Source of the DNA: Paenibacillus elgii NBRC 100335 | GTDB taxonomy: Bacteria > Bacillota > Bacilli > Paenibacillales > NBRC-103111 | Direction of reading: 5' to 3' | Assembly (NCBI RefSeq): GCF_004000865.1 | Contig: NZ_BIMB01000022.1 | Span: 38,261-102,260, forward strand | Length of the DNA stretch: 64,000 nucleotides | Shown: in pieces, positions 33,616 through 41,562 of the stretch | Layout of the letters: each line of letters begins with the position of its first letter | Position numbering within the stretch: position 1 is the first letter of the stretch | The notes under the pieces: generated by a model | Told to the model about the DNA's origin: nothing | Databases searched by the model: none | What the model saw: the letters and a program-made list of their open reading frames with translations, nothing else | Position numbers and translations under genes: made by a program

Positions 33616-35355
33616 TTAAGGTTTTGCGACGATCGGCACTTCCCACTTCACATCGCGGTGCTGCTTTTGCACAGCCTTATACGTGACCGTCAATTCCTTC
33701 GGTTCCTTCTCCAGCTGCGGGATCACCAGCACGCCCTGTTGGCTGACCGTGCCGTCAGCGTTGCGGGTTGACGTTTTTTGCAGCGAAGCATCATACTCCT
33801 TGCCGGTCTCGTCCTTGACCTGCCACATATCCAGCGCAACGACGTCCTTGGCCAGCTCCGCTTGAAGCTCGATTACCCCGCCTGTACCGCTAACGGTCTG
33901 ATTGCCGATTTTGATTTCCGCGGGGTCCGTCTTCATGACAAAGCTGCTGAAGGTAAGCCGGGTTCCTTGGTCCTCCGCCTGAACCGGCTTTTGCTGCAAT
34001 TGGGCAGGCTTCAGCTTCGCACTAAAATCGGACAGCTCATTGGTGTAGATAGAGTGCAGTCTGAACGTAAGCTTCCGGTCGCCGTTCATCGGCACAAACG
34101 TATGCCACAATTGCATGACCTCGTCCGTCCCCGTGCCCGAAATCCCGTTTACAATCGTATTTTTTTCAATGCTCAAGTCTCTGTCGCGCAGCAAGCCGTC
34201 GTCTTGCGCCGCCACAACCTTTCCTTGCTCGTCTACAAGCTCGTACGCAATTTTGTATTCCTGAATGGCACGACTGAGCTGGAATGCCTGGAATCCGCCC
34301 GGGCCCGGATTCATCCCCTCGGACAGACCGTTCTGCTTCATAATTTGCTTCTGCCGCTCGCGGACTTCGGGAGTGAGCTGGGTCTCCAGGGACAGCAGCA
34401 TAGCGCTAGGCGCAAAATCGACCTTCTTGAAGTCGATCTTCAACCCTTGCGGTGACGTATACTGCTGGTTGACCGCTACCGTTTTCGTCGCCCGCTTCGC
34501 TTCGGCCATATCGATCGGAACCGTCAGCTTCCAGGTTCCTTCTTTGCCGTCGAGCTTCGCCCAGTGCACCTCGGCGGTCAGTTCGTCCGGCAGCTCTCTT
34601 CCGGTGGCGGTCAGTCCGGTCAATTCTTGGCGAATCATGATATACTCGCCTTCTTTCCTCATCGTCCATCCCCATCCCACTTCTTCAGGCTTGATGAGAG
34701 GCGTTCCGTTTTTGTCCTTAAGGACGAATTCTTGCAATCTGTTTTTCCGTTCTCCCGGCTTTAACAAATCGAAATCAATTTTGTTGCCGTTCTGGTCTAT
34801 CGCTTCGCACATGACCGCAATACGCAGCGTATCCGCCAATACCTCCTTGATCCTAAGCGTGACGCCCTGATCCGTGACGTTGAGATCCAATTGCTTCGCG
34901 AAGCCTTGCTTGACAGCCTCCTTGATCCCTTGATCCACATCTTTGCTGCTGCTGAAAATGCTTTTCACATAATCTGCGAACGTCGGCGATACGAAGGTAC
35001 CTAGCGATATGGCTACGGCCAATCCGGCCACAACAATGGTTACTTTTTTCAAAATGTCCACACTCCTCTTTTTCCAATCGATACGTTTGGGTGCGGAGTC
35101 CGGCGTTTCGGCCGCTTGCGGCTGCTCGCCCGGCACGTAAGGGTCCAAGCGGTCCAATATGGCCTGGGTAAATCCATCCTCAGGCTGCACCTCTTCGAGC
35201 GCCGGATCAAAGTCGTCCAGCGAAACCAACAGCCGTTCCATTTCGTTCCGGCAATCGGCGCAGCTCTCCAAATGGCGTTCCCACTGCCTAGCTTCAAACG
35301 GAGAAAGGTCTTGGTTCAGTTCCGCGGCCAGCCGATTAGCTCTGACGCACTTCAT
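33616..35355 (-). CDS. zinc-finger anti-sigma protein with DUF4179 domain
   Basis: A 579-residue membrane protein. The N-terminal anti-sigma zinc finger shows H28-x3-C32-x2-C35 (HLESCADC). A single membrane helix lies near residues 104-122 (VTIVVAGLAVAISLGTFV). The large extracytoplasmic part begins with DUF4179 (DYVKSIFSSSKDVDQGIKEA) and continues with beta-rich repeats up to VPIVAKP, the second of which resembles DUF5643. It should hold the ECF sigma factor at the membrane until an envelope signal is sensed. The start overlaps the sigma gene by 20 bases. Confidence 0.88.
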   Translation of the reverse strand: MKCVRANRLAAELNQDLSPFEARQWERHLESCADCRNEMERLLVSLDDFDPALEEVQPEDGFTQAILDRLDPYVPGEQPQAAETPDSAPKRIDWKKRSVDILKKVTIVVAGLAVAISLGTFVSPTFADYVKSIFSSSKDVDQGIKEAVKQGFAKQLDLNVTDQGVTLRIKEVLADTLRIAVMCEAIDQNGNKIDFDLLKPGERKNRLQEFVLKDKNGTPLIKPEEVGWGWTMRKEGEYIMIRQELTGLTATGRELPDELTAEVHWAKLDGKEGTWKLTVPIDMAEAKRATKTVAVNQQYTSPQGLKIDFKKVDFAPSAMLLSLETQLTPEVRERQKQIMKQNGLSEGMNPGPGGFQAFQLSRAIQEYKIAYELVDEQGKVVAAQDDGLLRDRDLSIEKNTIVNGISGTGTDEVMQLWHTFVPMNGDRKLTFRLHSIYTNELSDFSAKLKPAQLQQKPVQAEDQGTRLTFSSFVMKTDPAEIKIGNQTVSGTGGVIELQAELAKDVVALDMWQVKDETGKEYDASLQKTSTRNADGTVSQQGVLVIPQLEKEPKELTVTYKAVQKQHRDVKWEVPIVAKP

Positions 35356-35905
35356 AGATGAACTCCCCCTCTACTCCGGAATTGGACATGCTCTCCCGCA
35401 GCTTCTGCCTGGCGCGGTACAGACGCATCTGCACCGTGCTTATGGGAACCGAAAGCCGTTCCGCGATTTCCTGATAGCTTAAATGCTGAACATATCTCAT
35501 CACAAACACCGCGCGCTGGCTCTGATCGAGCTCCATAATCCGCTGCTCCAACGCCTCTCTCCGTTCCTTTTCCAGATAGGCGGTTTCCGGAGTTTCTCCC
35601 TGCATGAACTCGGCGTCGAAGCCGGTGATGTCGGGTCTGCGCTTGCGCTTGCGCAGCTCATCAATACAGCGGTTGGCCGCGATCCGGTACAGCCACGCGG
35701 AAAAGCTGTGCCCCGGCGTATACTCGTTCAAATGATTATACGCCTTAATGAACACCTCTTGAGCAATGTCCTGCGTATCCGGCGAATGACCCAGCATGCG
35801 CCGAAGCAGGGCAAACACCCTTCCCTTGTATTTATCGATAATTTGAGCGAACGCCTGCTTGTCTCCATTCAGAATCCGCTCAACGATTTCGATGTCATTG
35901 TCCAT
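35336..35905 (-). CDS. ECF-type RNA polymerase sigma factor (SigW-like)
   Basis: A 189-residue sigma factor with region 2 DIEIVERILNGDKQAF... through LYRIAANRCIDELRKRKRR (about residues 3-90) and region 4 QRAVFVMRYVQHLSYQEIAERLSVPISTVQMRLYRARQKLRE (about 125-170). GGGAGGG five bases before this ATG fixes the start; a frame extends 13 codons further without a ribosome site. The downstream overlapping zinc-finger/DUF4179 gene is its likely anti-sigma factor, so this is a membrane-stress type system. Confidence 0.93.
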   Translation of the reverse strand: MDNDIEIVERILNGDKQAFAQIIDKYKGRVFALLRRMLGHSPDTQDIAQEVFIKAYNHLNEYTPGHSFSAWLYRIAANRCIDELRKRKRRPDITGFDAEFMQGETPETAYLEKERREALEQRIMELDQSQRAVFVMRYVQHLSYQEIAERLSVPISTVQMRLYRARQKLRESMSNSGVEGEFIYEVRQS

Positions 35906-36038
35906 CCTTGCCCTCCCTGTCCCAAAAGGTTCGCTGCGCAGCATCTGCCTTTTGCGGCAGTTACATTAGGTATGACGCTGCGGAACTGGAAATCTTTCTC
36001 TAACTAGAAAAATAATTTTTTCGCCGGCATCCGGTTCC

Positions 36039-36065
36039 TGTCACAAAGCGCCCGCCTTGTTCGCC
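36039..36065 (+). promoter_or_regulatory. candidate ECF41-type promoter
   Basis: TGTCACA, then 16 bases, then CGCC. The described ECF41 promoter has TGTCACA at -35 and CGTC at -10 with a similar gap. The site lies about 38 bases before the oxidoreductase gene that precedes the ECF41-type sigma gene, so it would make the operon self-activating. Confidence 0.6.
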
Positions 36066-36102
36066 ATAACAAGTAACAACGAATTCAAAGGAGGAAATTG
36101 CC

Positions 36103-37461
36103 ATGGATCGAAAAGCGTTCGACGCTGCCGTGATCGGCGGGGGGCTAGCGGGATGGATCGCTGCCATCGAGCTGGCGCGGGCGGGCAAATCGGTCATCCT
36201 TCTGGAAAAATCGAACCGGATGGGCGGACGGGCGAGAACGGCCGACAAGAACGGCGTGCTGTTGAATCTCGGAGGCCACGCGCTGTACCGCGGCGGGGAG
36301 CTGCATGCCCTGCTTCAGGAATGGGGCGTGCCGATTGAGGGAGGCCCTCCCTCTTCCAACATATCCGCCATTTGGAGCAACCGGGTCTTCCCCATGCCTG
36401 CGAGCCCGGTCAAGCTGCTCGCCTCCCGCCTGCTCTCATGGTCCGGCAAAGGCGAGTTAGTGCGGCTTCTGCTGAAGCTTGGGCGGACCGAACCGGACAC
36501 GCCGGAGAACGCCAGCCTCCGGGATTGGGCCGAGAAGGAAGTCCGTGATCCGATGGTGCGGCATATTTTTTACGCCTTATGCCGAACGACCACCTATACC
36601 CAAGACCCTGACAGGCAATTGGCCGGACCGGTGCTCAGGCAGGTGCGACGCTCGCTGAAAGACGGCGTGCTGTATTTGAATGGGGGCTGGCAGACGATCG
36701 TCGACCGCTTGGAAAAGATGGGTGCGGCCGCCGGTGTTCGCGCGATGTGCGGCAAAGCGGTGCGCGCCATCGAGCAAACGAACGGAGCCGTGAGCCGGGT
36801 CGTCTGTGCGGACGGCGAAGCGTTCGAGCTTGCATATGTGATCAGCACGCTGCCGCCGGCGGACACCTGCCGGTTGATCAGCAACGCGGAGCATACCTCG
36901 CTGTACCATTGGACGAAGGAAGCCCGGCCTTCGATGGCCGCTTGTCTGGACCTCGGGCTGAAGCGGCTCCCCGTCCCCGGCAGGGATATCGCTATTGGGC
37001 TGGATCAGCCTGCGTTCTTCAGCAATCATTCGGCAGGCGCTAAACTAAGCAAGCATGATACAATAGTCGTACATTTGGTCAAATATAACGGCCCCGGCGA
37101 GAGCGATCCCAAGGCGGACGAACGCCTGCTGGAGCAGACGATGAGTCTCCTCCACCCGGGCTGGGAGCAGGAAGTTGTGGTGCGGCAGTATTTGCCCAAT
37201 ATGCCGGTCGTCCACGACTATATGCACCTGGGGCGCACGAACCGTTTCCCGGGTCCGGCCGTACCGGATATTCGAGGGCTTTACGTAGCCGGGGACTGGG
37301 CAAGTCACAAGGAGATGCTGGCGGACGCCGCGGCGGCAAGCGCCAGAAGGGCCGCACAGCAGGTTCTTGCGGAGCTGCACCGGCCGGGTGCCGAACCGGT
37401 TTATGCGGCAGGAACGCCCGAGGGCCAGAGGCCGCACGACATTTCGAAGGGAGGCGCTTGA
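36103..37461 (+). CDS. FAD-dependent amine-oxidase/phytoene-desaturase-like oxidoreductase
   Basis: A 452-residue flavoprotein. The FAD dinucleotide fold is AAVIGGGLAGWIAAIELARAG (residues 8-28), continuing to LLEKSNRMGGRART, the motif of the amine oxidase/desaturase superfamily. The C-terminal FAD motif is IRGLYVAGDWASHKEMLADAAAASAR. AAAGGAGG precedes the ATG. It is followed by one base and then the ECF41 sigma gene; such oxidoreductase-sigma pairs are a known ECF41 context. The substrate is unknown. Confidence 0.88.
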   Translation: MDRKAFDAAVIGGGLAGWIAAIELARAGKSVILLEKSNRMGGRARTADKNGVLLNLGGHALYRGGELHALLQEWGVPIEGGPPSSNISAIWSNRVFPMPASPVKLLASRLLSWSGKGELVRLLLKLGRTEPDTPENASLRDWAEKEVRDPMVRHIFYALCRTTTYTQDPDRQLAGPVLRQVRRSLKDGVLYLNGGWQTIVDRLEKMGAAAGVRAMCGKAVRAIEQTNGAVSRVVCADGEAFELAYVISTLPPADTCRLISNAEHTSLYHWTKEARPSMAACLDLGLKRLPVPGRDIAIGLDQPAFFSNHSAGAKLSKHDTIVVHLVKYNGPGESDPKADERLLEQTMSLLHPGWEQEVVVRQYLPNMPVVHDYMHLGRTNRFPGPAVPDIRGLYVAGDWASHKEMLADAAAASARRAAQQVLAELHRPGAEPVYAAGTPEGQRPHDISKGGA

Positions 37462-37462
37462 C

Positions 37463-38383
37463 ATGGAACCTGCCGAATCGGCCGGGGAGCTGTACATTTC
37501 CTACAAGCCCCTGTTATTTTCCCTTGCCTACCGCATGCTGGGAAGCGTAATGGATGCGGAGGACATCGTGCAGGAGGCATTTCTGTATGTGAACGAAACG
37601 AAGCTGGATCACGTGCAAAATATGAAGTCCTACCTGTGCAAGCTGGTGACGCACCGCTGCATCGACCGGCTTCGTTCGGCCAGCAAGCAGCGCGAGGTTT
37701 ACGTCGGTCCTTGGCTGCCGGAGCCGCTAATCGCGGACAGAGATCCGGACGGCGAGCCGTCTCGTTCCTATTTGCACAAGGAATCGCTTTCCACCGCTTA
37801 TCTGCTGTTGCTGCAGCAGCTCTCATGGACGGAGCGGGCGGTGTTTCTGCTGCGCGAGGTGCTGCAGTACGAATACGACGAAATCGCCGATATCGTCGGC
37901 AAAAGCAGCACGAACTGCCGGCAAATCTTCCACCGCGCGAAGCGGGCCGTCAGCGGCTTGCCCGATCCCAGAGACGAACAACCATCCGCTGCGCCGCCGG
38001 CCCGCGGAGGACCGCATCCTTCGCAAGAGCAGACGGGCGACCTGATCGAACGGTTCGTCCAAGCGTTGACCACGGGTAATGTCGGGAAATTGCTGGATAT
38101 TTTGTCCGCGGATGCGATGCTGTACTCCGACGGAGGCGGCAAAGTCACTGCAGCCGTTCGTCCCGTACAGAGCGCGGAACGCATCTCGCGTTTCTTCGAA
38201 GGGCTCATGGCCAAGCTGCCCGAGGCATTTTCCTATCGCTTGGCGGACGTTAACGGCCAGCCGGGCATTGTTTGTTATTCCGGCAAGCAGCCGGTGAATG
38301 TCATTTCGTTCCATATCCGGGAGGACCGGGTCCATGGCATTTATATCGTCGTGAATCCGGACAAATTAAAGCACGTTCTATAG
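37463..38383 (+). CDS. ECF41-type sigma factor with C-terminal SnoaL-like domain (SigJ-like)
   Basis: A 306-residue sigma factor. Region 2 is LLFSLAYRMLGSVMDAEDIVQEAFL (about residues 13-37) and region 4 is LSWTERAVFLLREVLQYEYDEIA followed by IVGKSSTNCRQIFHRAK (about 120-165). An extra C-terminal domain of about 110 residues contains DGGGK and NPDKL, the two short motifs that define ECF41 proteins and that act as a built-in regulator in place of an anti-sigma factor. GGGAGG precedes the ATG. It is co-transcribed with the oxidoreductase. Confidence 0.92.
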   Translation: MEPAESAGELYISYKPLLFSLAYRMLGSVMDAEDIVQEAFLYVNETKLDHVQNMKSYLCKLVTHRCIDRLRSASKQREVYVGPWLPEPLIADRDPDGEPSRSYLHKESLSTAYLLLLQQLSWTERAVFLLREVLQYEYDEIADIVGKSSTNCRQIFHRAKRAVSGLPDPRDEQPSAAPPARGGPHPSQEQTGDLIERFVQALTTGNVGKLLDILSADAMLYSDGGGKVTAAVRPVQSAERISRFFEGLMAKLPEAFSYRLADVNGQPGIVCYSGKQPVNVISFHIREDRVHGIYIVVNPDKLKHVL

Positions 38384-38396
38384 CCCGTCCGTTGAA

Positions 38397-38438
38397 GGAA
38401 CCAGCAGGAGGATCGACTCTTCCGCCGGTTTTTTTGCC
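38397..38438 (+). terminator. terminator after the ECF41 operon
   Basis: An imperfect hairpin (AACC.GC.GGAGGA against TCTTCC.GC.GGTT) followed by seven T. Confidence 0.6.
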
Positions 38439-38451
38439 GTCTGATGCATGG

Positions 38452-38480
38452 ATGATACGTTAACCCGAATATGATATAAT
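38452..38480 (+). promoter_or_regulatory. sigma-A promoter of the DUF1284 gene
   Basis: ATGATA and TATAAT are separated by 17 bases. The start codon lies 48 bases further. Confidence 0.6.
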
Positions 38481-38527
38481 CAGTTAACAATATGCTGCAT
38501 CGCGATGCAGGAATGGAGAGAAGTCCT

Positions 38528-38986
38528 ATGAACAGCATCCGGCTTCGTGGCCATCATCTGCTTTGCCTGCTCGGGTACCGGGGAATGGGGTACTCCGAAT
38601 CGTTTTGCGACAATATGACGTCCGTGTACGAAACGCTACGGAAGCATCCGGACACCCGAATCGAGCTGGTCGAAGGCCCCGACGACATCTGCAGCGCGTT
38701 TCCCAAGGACCAGCCCCCGCATTGCGATGGACATAGCGTATACGACCGGGACGCCCGCGTGCTGGACAAGCTCGAACTGCACATCGGAGCCTCGATGACG
38801 TGGGCGGACATTTGCGCCGCCGTCTCCGCGACGATGCGTCCGGACGACATCGGCCTGCTGTGCGCGAACTGTCCATGGGAGCGTTACGGCGTCTGCAAGG
38901 ACGGGGTCCGTCTGATCCGCAGCGGAGCGCCGCTGCCCCCGGTCGCCAGCCGTAACAGACGGGCGAAGCCGAAAAAATCGGTTTAG
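38528..38986 (+). CDS. DUF1284 family protein
   Basis: A 152-residue soluble protein opening with IRLRGHHLLCLLGYRGMGYS, the defining block of DUF1284. Conserved cysteines occur in DDICSAF and near the C-terminus in CANCPWERYGVC, a pattern that suggests metal or iron-sulfur binding; that is inference. The function of the family is unknown. GGAGAGAAG precedes the ATG, and a sigma-A promoter lies in front. It appears to be a single gene. Confidence 0.88.
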   Translation: MNSIRLRGHHLLCLLGYRGMGYSESFCDNMTSVYETLRKHPDTRIELVEGPDDICSAFPKDQPPHCDGHSVYDRDARVLDKLELHIGASMTWADICAAVSATMRPDDIGLLCANCPWERYGVCKDGVRLIRSGAPLPPVASRNRRAKPKKSV

Positions 38987-38999
38987 GCAAACTGGCCCT

Positions 39000-39028
39000 T
39001 TAACATCCGGTCCATCCCGAGGTATGAT
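39000..39028 (+). promoter_or_regulatory. sigma-A promoter of the phosphatase/YqkE pair
   Basis: TTAACA and TATGAT are separated by 17 bases. The histidine phosphatase start codon lies about 40 bases downstream. Confidence 0.65.
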
Positions 39029-39069
39029 AAAGAGACGTACTTCTACACGCAAGGATGGTTGGAGCAGAA

Positions 39070-39606
39070 ATGAAAGTCGGTTTGGTTCGGCATTATAAAG
39101 TAAAAAAGGATTATCCGTCGCAATTTCTAATCTCGGCCAGAAAGCTCGATCAATGGTTCGCCGAGTATGATGAATCCGACATCGAGCTCGGTCGGACCGA
39201 CCTGGGCGGCATCGAATGGAATCGCTGTTATGCCAGCGATATGTCCAGAGCGGTCCGCACGGCCGAGCACATTTATGAAGGCGAGATTACGCAATGGAAA
39301 ATGCTGCGTGAGGTTCCGCCTCCGTCGTTCCGGACGAAGGTACGGCTGCCGCTCATGGTATGGGCGATTCTGATCAAAACCTCGTGGTTTACGGCCCCCC
39401 GGTCGATGCCGGAAAGCATGGCCGATATCCGAAAACGGGCCGATGCCGTCCTGGACGAGATTTTCCGGCAGGACGACGGGAACGTGCTTATCGTCAGCCA
39501 TGCCGCCTTGATGATGACGATGAGAAAAGCTTTGCTTGCACGCGGCTTCCGGGGACCGAAGTTCGGCACGCCGGAGAACGGCAAGCTGTATTTGTTCGAA
39601 AATTAA
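39070..39606 (+). CDS. histidine phosphatase family protein
   Basis: A 178-residue member of the phosphoglycerate-mutase-like superfamily. The catalytic RH motif is LVRHYKV at residues 5-11 (phospho-His near residue 8), Arg in the SDMSRAVRTAEHI block follows, and the second catalytic His is in VLIVSHAAL. The usual RHG has become RHY, so the substrate pocket may differ. GGAG five bases before this ATG is preferred over an ATG five codons earlier. It lies 17 bases before the YqkE-like gene, probably in the same transcript. Confidence 0.85.
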   Translation: MKVGLVRHYKVKKDYPSQFLISARKLDQWFAEYDESDIELGRTDLGGIEWNRCYASDMSRAVRTAEHIYEGEITQWKMLREVPPPSFRTKVRLPLMVWAILIKTSWFTAPRSMPESMADIRKRADAVLDEIFRQDDGNVLIVSHAALMMTMRKALLARGFRGPKFGTPENGKLYLFEN

Positions 39607-39623
39607 AGCGAAAGGTGAGTGCC

Positions 39624-39884
39624 ATGGCGAAGAAAAACAAGCCGGCGGCTCCTCCGAGCGCCGCTTCCCAAGACAAACCCGCTACGCTGAAGGATCTGCT
39701 GAATCCGGACGTCGTGAGCAAGCTGAAAGCGCAGGCGGATCAGATGAAGGCCGAAGCCGAGGTTCAGCGTGAGGAAGCCCGAAAGCAGGCGGAGGCGGCC
39801 CGCAAGGCCGAGCAGAAGCGGCTGGACAACAACTTCGAATATTTGCTGAACAACAGCGGCATGGACTGGAAGAAGTATAAGTAA
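39624..39884 (+). CDS. YqkE-like small protein (DUF3886)
   Basis: An 86-residue, highly charged helical protein: a basic Lys/Pro/Ala start (MAKKNKPAAPPSA), the family block KPATLKDLLNPDVVSKLKAQ, a long Glu/Ala/Lys-rich helix (EARKQAEAARKAEQKR), and the conserved end FEYLLNNSGMDWKKYK. It matches the YqkE/DUF3886 family of Bacillus, whose function is unknown. AAAGGTGAG precedes the ATG. Confidence 0.85.
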   Translation: MAKKNKPAAPPSAASQDKPATLKDLLNPDVVSKLKAQADQMKAEAEVQREEARKQAEAARKAEQKRLDNNFEYLLNNSGMDWKKYK

Positions 39885-39898
39885 GCGCGGAAAGAAAA

Positions 39899-39949
39899 AT
39901 AAAACCTCCAATATCACGGTCAGGCGTGATTTTGGAGGTTTTGTTTTGT
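39899..39949. terminator. bidirectional terminator between yqkE-like and DUF5050-like genes
   Basis: AAAACCTCCAA pairs with TTGGAGGTTTT around an 18-base loop. T-rich tails on both strands (TGTTTTG and ATTTTTC) let it serve both converging genes. Confidence 0.85.
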
Positions 39950-39970
39950 CTCCTTCATCAGGTATATGGG

Positions 39971-41404
39971 TTACTTGCCGAGCTCCAGCTTACGAAGCTC
40001 GTTATCCCCATCGAAAGCGGACGGATAGTACAGATCGGCGCCTGCAAAATACAGCGAGGTAGCGCGCACGTTGCCCAGAGCGGTGTGTCCGGTGCCGTCG
40101 ATGCGCATTTTCTCGATCGATGCCGAGCCCATGATTCCGAAGGAGCCGCGGATAAAGTAAATCCAGCCGTCGCGGTATTGAAATCCGTTCAACGGTTGAT
40201 CCGATGGGTACAGTGAGATGTTCACCGTGCCGTCCGCGCTCATCTTGTAAATGCCCTTCTTCGCCGAGCTGACGGTCGAATAATAAACCCAGCCGTCGAT
40301 CACCGCTACGGCATTCACTTCGTCCTGCAGCTTCTTCTTGCCGGTGCCGTCGGTTTTGATCTGGAATAAGCTGTTCGGCGCATGCTCCTTGTCCGGCATC
40401 ATGAAATACATCAGGTCCCCGTCAAGGTAAAAACGGCCCCCGACCTCGCCCGAGACGATAACCGTATCTTCCGACCCGTCGGTCTTCATCTTGTGAATAC
40501 CGTTGATCATCAAGCCGTTGCCGGCAACGTAATAAATCCAGCCATCCCGGACCCAAACGGAGTAAGCTCCTGCCGAACTGATCTGCGTCCGCTGCGAGCC
40601 GTCGGTTTTCATTTTGAAAATGCCCAGGTTTTTATCGGCTGCCTTATCGCGGACCGTATAATAAATCCAGTCATCCACGACGTTGACGGATAGCGCATTG
40701 TCTTCCGACAACGTCTGCTTCCCGCTGCCGTCCAGCTTCATCTTGACAAGACTGTTCGGCCCATAGTATTTGTTCGCCGGGTTCATATAGATCCAATCGC
40801 CCTGCACGGCTAATTGCCCACCGTTTGCGATGTTCAGCGCAGCGGTTCGCTGGGCATCGGCGCCCGGTGCTTTTTCGCAGGCTTGCACGCCGAAGCCGTT
40901 CGTCGCGTCCCAACTCGTCGTCCAACCGAACGCATCATGGGTATAGCTCCAGATCATCGGAAAATAAACGATGTTCCGGAAAAGCAGAAGCGGGTACTGC
41001 TCCTCCGCATTGGAGATCGACTTGCCGTTCACACTGACCGGAAAGGGTACGAGCGTCGCCTTCATTCCTTTATCGCTGTTCTCCTGAGAAGTCAGGTCCT
41101 GACGGACGACAGGCTCGCAGGATTCTTGCTTCCCGATCGCAAGTCCGTTCACCGGGTCCCAGGCGGTAGTCATGCCAAGCGCCCGGGTATAGTTCCACGT
41201 CATCGGAAAATACGTAATATCGCGGTACAGCAGCAGCGGATACAGGCTGTGCTTGTTATCGACGACCGACCCGTTTACGGTGACGGGAAAGCCCGGGGCC
41301 TTCACGGTCGGGGCGGCTGAAGCTTCCGCGGCGTAAGATGACGGCTGGCCTGCCATAAACAGCAGCCCGGAAGCCAACAGCGAAAAACCTATTTTTCTAA
41401 TCAT
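39971..41404 (-). CDS. secreted DUF5050-type repeat protein
   Basis: A 477-residue exported protein with a signal peptide (residues 1-26, SLLASGLLFMAGQPSSYAA). The first half holds two related segments, VNGSVVDNKHSLYPLLLYRD and VNGKSISNAEEQYPLLLFRN, each followed by YFPM.W.YT and a TT.WD motif, resembling stalk/copper-amine-oxidase-like substrate segments. The second half has about six repeats of the form V.DGWIYY...GIYKMKTDG, typical of DUF5050, likely a beta-propeller-like fold. AAAGGAG before this ATG fixes the start. It presumably acts at the cell surface; function unknown. Confidence 0.8.
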   Translation of the reverse strand: MIRKIGFSLLASGLLFMAGQPSSYAAEASAAPTVKAPGFPVTVNGSVVDNKHSLYPLLLYRDITYFPMTWNYTRALGMTTAWDPVNGLAIGKQESCEPVVRQDLTSQENSDKGMKATLVPFPVSVNGKSISNAEEQYPLLLFRNIVYFPMIWSYTHDAFGWTTSWDATNGFGVQACEKAPGADAQRTAALNIANGGQLAVQGDWIYMNPANKYYGPNSLVKMKLDGSGKQTLSEDNALSVNVVDDWIYYTVRDKAADKNLGIFKMKTDGSQRTQISSAGAYSVWVRDGWIYYVAGNGLMINGIHKMKTDGSEDTVIVSGEVGGRFYLDGDLMYFMMPDKEHAPNSLFQIKTDGTGKKKLQDEVNAVAVIDGWVYYSTVSSAKKGIYKMSADGTVNISLYPSDQPLNGFQYRDGWIYFIRGSFGIMGSASIEKMRIDGTGHTALGNVRATSLYFAGADLYYPSAFDGDNELRKLELGK

Positions 41405-41498
41405 GGTGACTCCTTTTGATGTCAAAGGTTTTGTTATCTGCTTAGACGCAGAGATGACCGTCTTTGTTTCGCGATTAAAAGGTTACAGCCGCAAAACG

Positions 41499-41545
41499 AA
41501 AAAGCGGCCTCGCACCAAGCTTCATTCCTTCGTGGGAGACCGCCT
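41499..41545 (-). terminator. terminator after acoR
   Basis: On the minus strand GCGGTCTCCCAC pairs with GTGCGAGGCCGC (one mismatch, one wobble), followed by TTTTTCGTTTT. Confidence 0.8.
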
Positions 41546-41562
41546 CGCATTTGCGGGCGCTG

